Of a stretch of DNA of 64,000 bases, positions 44,091-54,944 are shown one piece after another. The translations under genes were made by a program, and so were the position numbers. The notes beneath the pieces are model-generated. The model had not been told where the DNA came from and made no database searches. It was given only the letters and a program-made list of their open reading frames with translations. The stretch is from Astrocystis sublimbata (Eukaryota > Ascomycota > Sordariomycetes > Xylariales > Xylariaceae): NCBI GenBank assembly GCA_022453515.1, contig JAJNNY010000033.1:310001-374000 (forward strand), written 5' to 3'. Within the stretch, counting starts at the first letter, position 1, and the number at the start of each line of letters is the position of its first letter.

Positions 44091-46916
44091 ATGGGTCTTT
44101 TCAAGATCCTCATGGCAGCTGCAGCGGTGCTGCAGCTTGCCACCCAAGGGACCGCCGCCGCCTCTGCTGGTGCGTTGCACCAACGAGCAGATTCGGTCGG
44201 CTCCCAATACTGGTTCTCGACTATCAAACGCCAAGGTATTGCTGCTTACGCCAGTGAACCCGACTACAAAGTTTTCCGCAATGTCAGAGACTACGGCGCC
44301 AAGGGAGATGGCACAACCGATGACACGGATGCCATCAACAAGGCTGTCACAGATGGCCCTGGCCGGTGTATCGACAAGTGCGATTCACGCACTACTCATC
44401 CAGCTATCGTCTATTTCCCCTCGGGTACCTATCTGGTCAAGAAGCCTATCGTTCAGACTTACTACACCCAATTCGTGGGCGATGCTCTCAACGTACCCAC
44501 CATCAAGGGATCTTCTGACTTTGACGGCATGGGCGTGATCGATGCGAACCCTTATGACTATACCAAAAACCAAGATCCGCCGCCTAATTGGTACATCAAC
44601 CAGAATAACTTCTTTCGTCAGATTCGCAATTTCATCATTGATATGACAGATATGCCAACTGCTTACGGTAAAGCGAGCGCTGGGATACACTGGCAGGTGT
44701 CCCAGGCCACAAGTTTGCAGAACATTGTCTTCAACATGAGCCCTGCAAGCCCTGACAACCACCAGAAAGGTCTCTTCATTGAAAATGGATCTGGAGGCTT
44801 TATGGCAGACCTCACTTTCAATGAAGGGGGCATCGGCGCCGACTTTGGCAGTCAACAGTACACTACTCGAAATCTGACCTTCAACAACTGCAATAACGCA
44901 GTCCACATGATCTGGAACTGGCTCTGGCTGATGCAAGGTGTGACCATCAACGGCGGCCAGGTTGGTATCAACATGACTAGCGACAGTCTGGAAGAGATCA
45001 AGGTTGGATCTCTGCTGCTTCTTGACAGCAAGATTTCAAACGTCCCTGTCGGTATCAGCACTCTCTACAAGCCCAATCAAAGAGACACCAACAACACGCT
45101 CATTCTGGACAACGTCGACATGAGCGAGGGCGTTCCTGTTGCCATCCAGTACGCGAAGGACGGAAGTTCTTTACTGGAAGGAAACAAGGTCATAGAGGGG
45201 TGGGTTCAGGGTAAAGATTATAGCACTGGAAAAGGCGAAGCTATCCAGACGGCTCAAAACAAGATTGACAAGCCTGATGGTCTTTTGGCCAGTGACGGAA
45301 AGGTGTTCACACGCACTAAGCCCCAATACGAGTCTGTGTCGAGCAGCCAGTTTATCAGTGTCAAGTCAGCCGGAGCTATGGGTGATGGTAAAACGGATGA
45401 TACTGCTGCCATCCAGAAAGTATTCGACAGTGCGAAGGACGGAGAAGTCGTCTACTTTGACCACGGTGCATACCTGATCTCCGACACAGTCCATGTTCCC
45501 AAGAACATCAAAATCACTGGAGAAATGTGGCCTCTATTGATGGCCACCGGTACCAAGTTTACAGATGAGGCCAACCCAGTTGCTGTGTTCGAAGTTGGCA
45601 AGCCTGGTGATGTCGGCACCGTGGAGATGTCTGACCTGATCATCGAGACTAAAGGCGCCCTTCCTGGCGCCATCCTTGTGCAGTGGAACCTAGCTGGATC
45701 CGAGAACGGTGCTGCGGGCATGTGGGACGTTCATTTCCGTGTTGGTGGTACAGCCGGGACTGAGCTTCAATCTGATCATTGCAGCAAGGATCCCAATGCA
45801 ACCACTACAGTAGACGACAAGTGCAAGGGTACTTTTTTGATGCTACACCTCACCCAAACTGCTTCAGCTTACGTCGAAAATTGCTGGTTCTGGGTTGCCG
45901 ACCACGAACTCGATCGCGATGACCATAACCAGATCAACATTTGGAATGGGCGTGGTGTACTGATCGAGTCACAGAAGCCGGTCTGGTTGTGGGGGACTGC
46001 ATCGGAGCATAGTGTTCTGTACAACTACCAGATTTCCAACGCCAGGAACACCTTCATTGGCCTTGCTCAGAGTGAAACGGCCTACATGCAAGGCAACCCT
46101 GATGCGACCCAGGGTGTTACGGTGATGGAAGGTTACTTTGATCCTCAGTTCAAGGAGACATGCAATGGCTCATCCGACAAGTGCGCGAGAACATGGGGCA
46201 TGCGCATCACCAACTCTTCAGACGTCTATGTGATGGGCGCGGGCCTGTACAGCTTCTTCAACAACTACGCTCAGCAGTGCGTCAAGGGCGAGGACTGCCA
46301 AGACAACATGATCAGCATCGAGGACTCTCAGGTTCACATGTATGGTATCAGCACCAAAGCTTCCATAAACATGCTCACAGTGGATTCCAAAGTCGTCGCA
46401 AAGGACCAGGACAACCGCAATACATACTGCGCTGCTATTGCAAAGTATGACAGTGGCAGCGCGGGTGGCTCTGGGCCCGGTTATGGATCGGGATCTAGTT
46501 CGAGCAGCTTGCCAGCCTCAACTGCCTCGTCCACTACCTCTTCCACGACCTCAGCACATTCATCTAGTGTGACCACTGGAAGTGGATTGGGACCGGGCTC
46601 AAGCGCAGGTTCTTCGAGCAGTGATGCCGCCGATAGCCCAACCCGGACAACGGTTTCTCAATCCGCATCCACAACGGGAGAAAATGGTCAGCCTGGGGGA
46701 AGCGTGACCACGGCGACTGGTGTGAGCTCCGTGCCCGCGGAAACAACCATATTTGGTGGACCGAGTGGCGGTAACTCGCAGCCGTCCAGCACTTTGCCCA
46801 CCAGTGTGGGGGCGGCGTCCAGTTCAAGTGCCGGCGCTGGTGGCGATGCCAACTCCCCAGTAACCGTTACCGTCACGGAGACAGTGACAGCTGCTGTTAC
46901 CTGCCAAACACCCTAG
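44091..46916 (+). CDS. GH55 exo-beta-1,3-glucanase, secreted
   Basis: This intronless gene encodes 941 aa. ATG 44091 gives a clear signal peptide (MGLFKILMAAAAVLQLATQG, cleavage near residue 23); the frame is open further upstream but without such a leader. It is a glycoside hydrolase family 55 enzyme, two tandem right-handed beta-helix halves that release glucose from beta-1,3-glucans such as fungal wall or callose. The two pectate-lyase-3-type starts are VRDYGAKGDGTTDDTDAI (near residue 66) and the matching AGAMGDGKTDDTAAI (near 428). Other GH55 landmarks are GIHWQVSQATSLQNI and YVENCWFWVADHELD. After about residue 786 comes a Ser/Thr/Gly-rich tail ending in a VTVTETVT-type repeat, likely O-glycosylated and perhaps wall-associated; there is no C-terminal GPI-type hydrophobic stretch. 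The role may be wall remodelling or nutrient release. Confidence 0.9.
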   Translation: MGLFKILMAAAAVLQLATQGTAAASAGALHQRADSVGSQYWFSTIKRQGIAAYASEPDYKVFRNVRDYGAKGDGTTDDTDAINKAVTDGPGRCIDKCDSRTTHPAIVYFPSGTYLVKKPIVQTYYTQFVGDALNVPTIKGSSDFDGMGVIDANPYDYTKNQDPPPNWYINQNNFFRQIRNFIIDMTDMPTAYGKASAGIHWQVSQATSLQNIVFNMSPASPDNHQKGLFIENGSGGFMADLTFNEGGIGADFGSQQYTTRNLTFNNCNNAVHMIWNWLWLMQGVTINGGQVGINMTSDSLEEIKVGSLLLLDSKISNVPVGISTLYKPNQRDTNNTLILDNVDMSEGVPVAIQYAKDGSSLLEGNKVIEGWVQGKDYSTGKGEAIQTAQNKIDKPDGLLASDGKVFTRTKPQYESVSSSQFISVKSAGAMGDGKTDDTAAIQKVFDSAKDGEVVYFDHGAYLISDTVHVPKNIKITGEMWPLLMATGTKFTDEANPVAVFEVGKPGDVGTVEMSDLIIETKGALPGAILVQWNLAGSENGAAGMWDVHFRVGGTAGTELQSDHCSKDPNATTTVDDKCKGTFLMLHLTQTASAYVENCWFWVADHELDRDDHNQINIWNGRGVLIESQKPVWLWGTASEHSVLYNYQISNARNTFIGLAQSETAYMQGNPDATQGVTVMEGYFDPQFKETCNGSSDKCARTWGMRITNSSDVYVMGAGLYSFFNNYAQQCVKGEDCQDNMISIEDSQVHMYGISTKASINMLTVDSKVVAKDQDNRNTYCAAIAKYDSGSAGGSGPGYGSGSSSSSLPASTASSTTSSTTSAHSSSVTTGSGLGPGSSAGSSSSDAADSPTRTTVSQSASTTGENGQPGGSVTTATGVSSVPAETTIFGGPSGGNSQPSSTLPTSVGAASSSSAGAGGDANSPVTVTVTETVTAAVTCQTP

Positions 46917-47850
46917 GACGGGATGACCAGCGCAAACCAGATGTGTATGGTAGCTATGACGGTGTTCATCGCCGCTCCCGCAACTTGCAACGGAACAACG
47001 GCGGCGGTGAAAGTCACGATTTTAGCTGAGGGCACTACCTAGACTCTGATATACCTGTGCTTGCATCGATGGAGGATCTATCCCTATAGTTGCATTTCAC
47101 TTCTTCAATGGCCCCGGTGGCATTGGCCACCATTGTAACACTGGGAAAGTCACGGTGGTGATAATTCGGGGTGTTGGCCTCGGCGTCAGGGAGTTCGGTT
47201 TAGATTTGTGTGATACTTTTTCCAGGCTGCGAGATAGCCGTCACATATTGTGTCGCCAAGTGCTGGGTTCCAAGTTAGCTTAGCTACCTAAGTACGCAGG
47301 CTGCGTTAGATAGTCCGCTTCTACAGGCTGGAGATATAAACCCAATACGTTCGTATTCACCTAATTTGCCCGACACTATTGACTTGACAGTGAGGTTGGG
47401 GCAGTTTCGTGAAAACCGACTTTGATCTAGAGCAAAAGCCACACTGTAGAAGTTTCCATTGCAGTGGGGGGCAATACCTAGATACTCGAACAGCCCCTCT
47501 ACGCAGCCACCTGTGGCGCTCCAGCACCGTACAGTAACTCGCACACCGTGTAGGTAGGCTATTCTTGCTGTAGCCTGTAGCCTGTAGGCCCTAACATCAA
47601 CTAAGTACGTCATCGGTCGAAGCAGAAGTCTAGAGACGAACACGCGAAATTACAGAACTGACAATGAGTCCACATCACCATCACACTTGAGCATCGCCGG
47701 CCCTCCAGCTCTTCGCCCGATCTCTTCGCCCGATTGCAAGCTCCTCGAAACCACTTCCTTTTGTCCGACTCTCTCCTCCACCTCCTCCTGAAGCCTGAAG
47801 CCTTCCCACACGATCCTGCACAACTGTATCTAAGTTGCTCTCTGGTGGTG
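46917..47850. other. Intergenic
   Basis: Between two plus-strand genes. No supported frame. The FIT-family reading frame is open back to 47734, so the true start of that gene could lie slightly upstream of the one chosen. Confidence 0.4.
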
Positions 47851-48942
47851 ATGTCTGAAGACGGCGGCGCTCTCAGGTCGCGAGAACACACGATGGGCGC
47901 CGGCAACAAGCACAACGGCGCACCCTCTACGCTGCTCTCCAGGGCAGCGGTGTCCCCGAACCCGAACCCGAGCCCGAACTCGACTGCGACTACACGTTCG
48001 TCGCCGTTTCTGCCTACGTCCCTCGAAACCATCCTCTTTGCCGTGTATCCCGTCATCCTCGTCTTCGGCACGCTCTTCTCGGCCCTGTCGCCCGAGACGC
48101 GAGCGGCCCCTTACGACGCTGTGAGGCAGTCGCACGTGCAGGCCCAGGCACCGTCCTACTTCGCCCGCAAGGACAACCTGTTCAATGTCCTCTTCGTCAA
48201 GCGCGGGTGGCTGTGGATCACGGTCGCCTTTGTTGCCTTCGTCGCCACACATCCAGTCCTCTCCCAGAACAGCCGCATGGCCACGCGCGCCGCCACCCGC
48301 TGGGCTCTCGTCACGGGCTGGTGGGTCCTCGTCACGCAGTGGTGCTTCGGCCCGCCCCTCATCGACCGAGGCTTCAGGATCACGGGGGGCAAGTGCGAGG
48401 TCGCCATGGACGCCGTCGAGATGGGCACAGCCGACGCCAAGGAATTCGTCACGGCCGCGGCGTGTCGCACCGCGGGCGGGAGCTGGAGCGGCGGGCATGA
48501 TATCTCTGGACACGTGTTCCTGCTTGTACTAGGAAGCTGCTTCCTTGCTCAAGAGGTTATCGGGGTCGCCCTGAGGGCCGGCTCGAGGTTCCTAGGCAGA
48601 GGAGACGACAGATCTATCGTTATGGGCGACGGTGCCGTCAAGGGCGCTGGCGTCGAGGCCGAACGTGCAGTCGCGCCGCATGAGACACATTTGGCTATCG
48701 GCGGCAGGATTGCGTTGGGGACCGTGGGCTTGTCGTTTTGGATGCTGCTCATGACTGCTGTCTACTTCCACACATGGTTTGAGAAGGTCGGTCTGAGAAG
48801 ACACCAGTGAACGAATGAATATTGCTAACACTGGACATAGCTCACCGGTTTACTCATCGCCTTCGTGGCTGTGTACGCAATCTATATCCTTCCGAGGTGG
48901 ATACCGGCAATACGAGCACTTACTGGAATACCGGGCATATGA
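47851..48942 (+). CDS. FIT-family ER lipid protein (FIT2/Scs3-like)
   Basis: The product is 345 aa from exons 47851-48786 and 48841-48942, with a 54-nt phase-0 intron. Fat-storage-inducing transmembrane proteins sit in the ER and act as acyl-CoA diphosphatases needed for lipid-droplet budding and phospholipid balance. The two catalytic-histidine motifs are present: HDISGH at 216-221 and YFHTWFEK with His307, the latter ending exactly at the splice site. About six hydrophobic segments occur. The second exon adds LTGLLIAFVAVYAIYILPRW and ends PGI, matching the family C-terminus, so splicing there is secure. The N-terminal 50 residues are Asn, Pro and Ser rich. The start is the Met before SEDGGAL; an in-frame Met 39 codons earlier is possible. 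The donor (GTCGGT) is not a consensus one. Confidence 0.86.
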
Positions 48943-50889
48943 AATGTTGGAGGAATGGAGCAGGGGAGCAATGCCAGAAGATACCATTATCACATTGTAT
49001 GCATTTATGATACCCGTCACGACGCATCTCTTGATTGCGACTGGGCATACGTCCACAACACACATAATAACATGGGTACAACGTATCGAGGCCTAAGTCT
49101 GATCGTGCTCGTCTCACCATTAGATTCTTGCAAACGTGTTCTTCGTAGCCCTACCTATCATTGATGAATAATCTAGCTCACACCTAGTTGGTAACATTTT
49201 GTCGCCTACAACGCGTAACGCTGTACACCCTTCGTGTTTGGAAAATACAGACCAGGTGAAAGAATATTGGGGGTCAGATGTGAAGTTCGATCCGTTCGTT
49301 TCAATCTGGTTTAATAACGACAATCAAACCCTGTTTCTTTTTACAAGGTGTGTAGCGGATGAAAACTGAACAATAATATAACTTCTGATTGGGCTCTGTA
49401 ATAACCAAGTGGGGTGTGGAGCTCGAGAAGACCGTGTTGGCGAACGCTCAAGTATATTGTCCCATGACACCCAGGACAAATACTGAGATACATTCAAGGG
49501 ATCATCTGGGGCATGATGTCTTCTACATCAGTAATCCATAATAATCAGTCTCCTGCATCCTTCAATGATATTAGTCGTGTTCGATCCACATCATCAGCGA
49601 GTTACCATGCGGTATATTGAGAAAAGAAAAGTTTCGTGGGGTTCGTTATCAACGGAAAACTCTATCCTATCACACTGACCCGGCCCAATACAGCCGGAAG
49701 AACCGTGTCACTGCACCGGCAGGGGTATGCGCGCGCGAGAAATGATGTAGGCCCTGACAGGAGACGAGTCCAAAATCACCAGCAGATGTAGTGTAATGTT
49801 ATCATGGCTGCTGAAAGTCCGCATACTGTATCTCATACCCACACGGGTTGCTTGCCGATCCCCGGATCATCGAGAGTCGCAGGATCACACTACGGCTCAG
49901 AGGGCCTGCATTGGCGGATGGCCTTCCGTGTCCTGGGGAACCCCGGAACTGGGGGGGAAGGGCAAAGATATCCTTAACTTGTCATATCGATAGACTGACA
50001 GGATCCTAGTGATCGTTTGTGTCACAAGGCGCTGCCCAGTCTATGCTGCGTGTACAGCTCACACAAGAGCATCACTCGTAATACGTGATCTGCAGCTCGG
50101 CGAGACTTCTGTAGCCACCCGAGCAACTTACTTCTCATACCGCTCCATAAAAGGTACCCCCAAACACCCCACGTTCGTGTATATGCACCGTCCCTTCAAA
50201 TTGCAAGAGATTACCATGTAAATCGGCCTTGGCTGGCATGGGGGGTTTGTTTCCTGTTCCATGTACCCAGCCCCCAACGAACGGCCTGCTTATATGACAT
50301 GTACACAGGGAGGGTCGAGGAAATTCCACGCAGAGAAACAGCAACATACTTCGCCCGTAGCTGACCTTCTAAGGGCATGAATCGCGGTACTTACCATCTG
50401 CTCTGTCACTTTTCGCCATATTAGTGATCTTGCGTGACATGGGGTCTTGAATCAAGTTGGGGGTATCTGCTGGGCCACAAATGAAATTGGGGGTTTTCAA
50501 GCTTAGAATTAAGTAAGGCCGGGGCAAGTATAGACTTATTGAATTACTGTAAATTTTAATTCTGTATCAGTAATGCACACGGGTTTGGAAAATCAGCAGC
50601 AACAAGATAACTGCCTATATGAAAGCACAAATTCCCATGTCAGATCTTGGCCCACGCGACTACTTATCCAGCTGGATCCGGCCAACTATGAAACATTGTC
50701 CTTTCCAGAGCTACTGGTACATCATGTAACAATAGAACACAGTTGATGGGCACGAAAATATATTGATTGAAAAGTATCAGGGGTTTCAACAATTTCTATA
50801 CATGTATACATAATGACAGGGCTGTTAGACATCAAGGGGGACATGATGCTCCAATCTAGTCCCACTTATCTCATATGTTGACAGGCGAC
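48943..50889. other. Intergenic, gene-poor
   Basis: Nearly 2 kb with only short overlapping frames. No family, repeat or RNA gene recognised. Confidence 0.4.
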
Positions 50890-51640
50890 CCCTGATTGAC
50901 TCGAACTACCCCTGAATACACCCACTGTCACTTGAACATAGAGAGGATATTTGGCCACAGCGCTCACCAGAGCCGCCACCATTGCCGTTTCCAAATCCAA
51001 TGCCGTGCCGCTTCACATGCTATGCAGCTTGGGCAGTTTGAGAAATCTATTTCACTACACCGAGAAGTAATGGAGATCAAGCTCAAGGCATAATATCTCG
51101 ATCACTCAATCCAGGCTGCGATCACGTACAATGGGCTAGGCGAAGCTCTCCTCAAGGTGGGCAGACTTGAAGAGACTGACGAGGTTCTCTATAAGGGCTA
51201 AGAGACACGTCAACTAGAGGGACCAGCCCTTGACGCTGCCGCCACGAGAGAAAATGTGTGCGCACCAAGAGAGGCGCAGGGTCGCTTTGGAGATGCTCGC
51301 GACGTGCGACTTAAGGCACAGAGCAGTCCCATATGCTATGCAGCAATAAAGACGTGAGTGATAAGACATAGACTTGTCATATTCTATATCGAACAGTATT
51401 ATTTACACCTTCTACTATACAAGGGTTTGAATGCTTCCTCAAAACCAACTAGGTGCCTGCGCAGCCTGTCATGCACCTTTCTATTGTGGTAAATATTGCC
51501 AGGCTGGATTGGATAGAAAGGCATAAACCTTTCTGTAAGGCACACACTGTAAGGTGGCTGCAACGCCTTCGATTTAGTAAGTTTGGGGCAACGTTTATCG
51601 ATGGCTACAACGAGGATGAAGGGGATATCAGATGAGAATA
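50890..51640 (+). pseudogene. Decayed TPR-MYND zinc finger gene
   Basis: One frame from about 50950 to 51354 reads as tetratricopeptide sequence (SISLHREVMEIKLKA, then AAITYNGLGEALLKVGRLEETDEVL, then AAATRENVCAPREAQGRFGDARDVRL). It is broken by in-frame TAA stops at 51091 and 51199. A GTGAGT donor at 51355 would lead to a 3' exon near 51425. There GACAACHAPFYCGKYCQ begins a MYND finger, and its second half (LDWIERHKPFCKAH) lies in the next frame, so a frameshift occurs near 51500. The order TPR then C-terminal MYND is a standard mould architecture. Both stops are TAA, as expected from CAA to TAA changes of the repeat-induced type. The N-terminal part of the gene is not recognisable. Confidence 0.68.
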
Positions 51641-52249
51641 TATAGTAACAAGGTCCAATTGTAATAAGAGTAAGGCCTCATGTGATACGGGTTCTAGCCC
51701 TTTATTTAGTAATCCCAACCGTGAACCATCTGCATTGACTCCATACAGGCAGCGCAAGTACAATGACAAAGTGTTTGAAAAGCTACCATATATGTCTTAT
51801 CTGAAGCAATGAGCAATAACGTAGTAGTAATGGTTTCTGGGTTCACTCGATGAATTCGTCAGTGTCAAACTTTCCGGTGCATGCTGTGTCAAGACTAAGA
51901 CAATGCTCATCACTCGTTTATAGGCTTTTGGATAAATACAAGGCTGTAGGTGTGATCATATAAGTCGTTTGAATTAACATAGTAATTAATTACTCCAATG
52001 ACATTGGTTTATGTCCATCTTGATAATTATGTTGTATAGCTTGTTGTTTTACTTTTCCGACCTGGAAGCTGTCATCATCATTGGTTACACGTTGGTTACA
52101 CCTCGTTGGTTACACCTTGGTAGGGGTTAGACGCCCTTGGAAATCCCAGCTTGTATGTATGGTGGTAAAATGGTATAGACCTCCTTTAGGAGCAGTGTTC
52201 GGTACCGTCTGCATGTGTGTGACATTCCTAGAGTAAAGGTCAATATACA
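51641..52249. other. Intergenic with a short tandem repeat
   Basis: AT-rich sequence without genes, downstream of both the decayed TPR-MYND gene and the HRXXH gene. Confidence 0.4.
52080..52116 (+). repeat. GTTGGTTACAC triplicate
   Basis: Three copies of TTGGTTACAC lie within 37 bases, separated by one to four bases. This is a simple local duplication with no known role. Confidence 0.7.
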
Positions 52250-53198
52250 CTATCTGAGTTTGACTATGGTTGGGCTTACAGTTGCGGCACTTGAAGTGGC
52301 TGATGGCGTTGCGGTCTCCGTCGCCGTCGTATCAGGTGTCTCGGAACCCTCAGACTCAGAAGGATGACCGGTGCATCCCTCCCCGGGAAGTGAAACGTCG
52401 AAGGCATACACGTCCAAGGCGAAGTACTGCAATGTGTGAGAGTTGCGAGCTGCTAGTGCTGGATCATCAAGCGCCAGCTCGAGACACTCGCTGTATGTGT
52501 CTGCATAATGCTCGACGATGCCTTCGCCAATCTTGGGAAGATGGTATAAACGATGAACCAGATCCGCGCCGAAGTAGAAGTTGAGCGCACCGCTAGCAAC
52601 AGAGTAACCGTAACCACAGAGTCCCTCAAGCGGCATGCGCGTAGTGTACGAGAGTTCACAGATGACTGTCTCCTGTGTAGCATTTTCTCCGCGCCAGTGA
52701 CCACCCCAACCTATGTTAAGATCGAGTTAGGACGATCTCTCAAGTTTAAGTAGGTAAGTGAGTCTCAGCCTCACCTTCCTGATGGCAGTTTCGGTCGATG
52801 TCGTCGCATCGAAACCAGATACCAGTACGATCAGCGCTCACGATCCGGTCGTACCACCCGATGACTTCTGCCGTGGGCGAGGACCCGAAGTACTTCTGGT
52901 AGTAGTCGGAACTGTTACCAAAACGGAGAATATGATCCTTCGCATGTGCGGCAAGGGTAATGGCTTCATTCAAGCCCCTTGAAAGGAGAGCTCTTTGTGT
53001 TGCATTGCAGGAGCTGTGTATAGGGTACGAAGTAGTAGCACCGGCTGCCCAGTCATACACAGACGGCTCAGGGGTGGGTGAGAGTATGGTGTGGGTGACA
53101 GTCACAGCATCCTGTCGAGGCCGCAGTCTGCTTCCCTCGGCTGAGAATGCATTGAAGCCCAGAAGGGCAACAAAGAGAGGGATCTGGCGAGAGAGCAT
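52250..53198 (-). CDS. Secreted HRXXH protein, Asp f 2/Pra1-like
   Basis: The product is 294 aa from exons 53198-52775 and 52710-52250, with a 64-nt phase-1 intron. A signal peptide is clear (MLSRQIPLFVALLGFNAFSA, ending in a PRQ site typical of Kex2-like trimming). The zincin-like HRXXH motif reads HRLYHLP at 194-200 and is followed by the family block HYADTYSECLELAL. Further landmarks are GIWFRCDDIDRNC and LCGYGY. The family includes Aspergillus allergen Asp f 2 and Candida Pra1, secreted zinc-binding proteins (zincophores) active when zinc is scarce. The C-terminal 50 residues are Ser/Thr-rich rather than His-rich, so metal capture may differ. The last codons contain GTAAGC, so a further exon cannot be excluded. 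Confidence 0.84.
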
Positions 53199-53302
53199 TG
53201 AGGGCAGCTGGAATGGAAAGCGTAATAATAAAGGTCCAGAGGCGCTGAAGCGGAGTGAGGGTGTTGCTTGCTGGGAGGTAACAACAAACAGATCTTTATT
53301 GA

Positions 53303-53314
53303 GTTTATATACAC
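53303..53314 (-). promoter_or_regulatory. TATA element of the HRXXH gene
   Basis: Read on the minus strand this is TGTATATAAACT, about 105-115 bases before the start codon, a typical place for a fungal TATA box. Confidence 0.5.
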
Positions 53315-54944
53315 CGGCTTGTCACCTACATGTTGATCCAGAGATACCCCCCATCCACCCCAACCTCCGACCTTGTTGTCATATTCTTTCTTCTTGGCAG
53401 AGAGAAAGAGGCTTCTCAGCCCCGCGGACTCGCGCCAAGGACGACGAACTTCGAGGCCACCCCATTTTCAGCGCAAGCCAAGATAGTCCAATGAGCACCG
53501 ACCTTTTAGGAAAACCATCAAGGTTCTCCAGTTCCAAAAAATCAATATATATTGCGGATATGTAGAGGTCCTAGTGAAAAAGATGCTGGCCAGATTATCA
53601 CCACATTGTTACTTGCCCCCACCAGCCAAGAGAGAGTTGCTTGGCTGAGTACCTTGATGGCCAGCATCTAGGCCCATGACATACCGAAAAAAGCTAACAG
53701 CAAGTACTTAGTGCACTTGTTGAGTCGTCTTGGACCGGTAGTGTTCATCGCAAACTGTTATGTTTCGTCAAATCACTCGGGAACCTGTTCGTTGGCTTGC
53801 TCAAGCTGACCGGGTTATCCCAGGTATGAATCGGATGCAACTTGATTTATCTCAACTACTCCACCCTTTCGAGAAGTATGCATCGAAGTGAGAGAACAAG
53901 ACAGAGACTTTTGCATGTCGAAACTACGGAGGTACTCATTCTCTCATTGTTGCTATGAGTTAGGCAAGTCTCACCAAAGATCAGCAAAAACCCCGCAACT
54001 TCAAGCCCCATGCGGTCAGGGTAAGGTATTGAGAGTAACTGAAACTTGATACATTTATCCACTGCTTTCATTCTCATATAATTCATGTTGGTGAGGCGGA
54101 TAATTGTGATACCTCAAATGGCAAGAATGCTAGACGTTGTTACAAGATGGCCTGCTGACATGCTTCTGCGTCCCAGCTGCGTATCTGTACGGCTCGGACT
54201 AACCTACGAGTCAATCTTGACCAAGTCGAACTTATACTACCTTCACAGGACCGGTCCCTCTTTTCGTTCCAAGGCAGTATCGGTCGCCATGGAGGTACCA
54301 TGCAGGTAAAAAAAAATGTAACTAAGCGCAGAATACCGGCTATTCAAGAAGGCAACGCAGTGCATTGCACTCAAGAGTTACGTCTCTACCACTGCCACCT
54401 CCGTGTATATAATCTTCCAGCGACGTTGTAAGCATGCTGTTGACTTTGAAATAGTGAATGTGACTCCCTCGTCTCTTCGTCCGAGGACAAAGGGCACGCC
54501 AGCCAACAATGTGCCCTCACATGCTCCTTCTGCCTCTACCAGCTCGCTCTACTTCCCCGAGTCACTTGACTTGTCGCGTTCGGTATGTACGCTGCCCAGC
54601 ACAATCTTATGATTTGACAATGAAGTCGGGACTCGATTTCAACCTACGTTACTGATATGTGTTTTTGCCATCAACACAGTCAACACACGAAGCCGATAGA
54701 TTGTCCGCCACGTCACTTACACTGTCGGAATTGACATACGAACTGTTGCTCGGCCAGGCACCCTCACCCCCAAGCGTCCTCAAACGCACGCGCTCGCGCT
54801 CAAGATCACGTAACCGAATCGAGATTTGCAACCACACCTATCAATACCTATACATGTGCTCTGGCGCTGTTATCTACCTAGGTAGTGTAACTATGCACAT
54901 TGGCCCTCTGTCGGTATGTGCTCACTGAACCCGCAGCACCTCGA
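53315..54944. other. Intergenic
   Basis: No complete gene. A minus-strand frame starting at 54011 opens with MGLEVAGFLLIF, reminiscent of HeLo-type N-termini, but ends in unrelated sequence. An ACCTAGGT palindrome is at 54876-54883, close to the end of the DUF2235 gene. Confidence 0.4.

Noticed and set aside
47830..48513. 227-codon minus-strand frame
   Set aside because: It is the antisense shadow of the FIT-family gene, whose membrane segments and catalytic motifs are clear.
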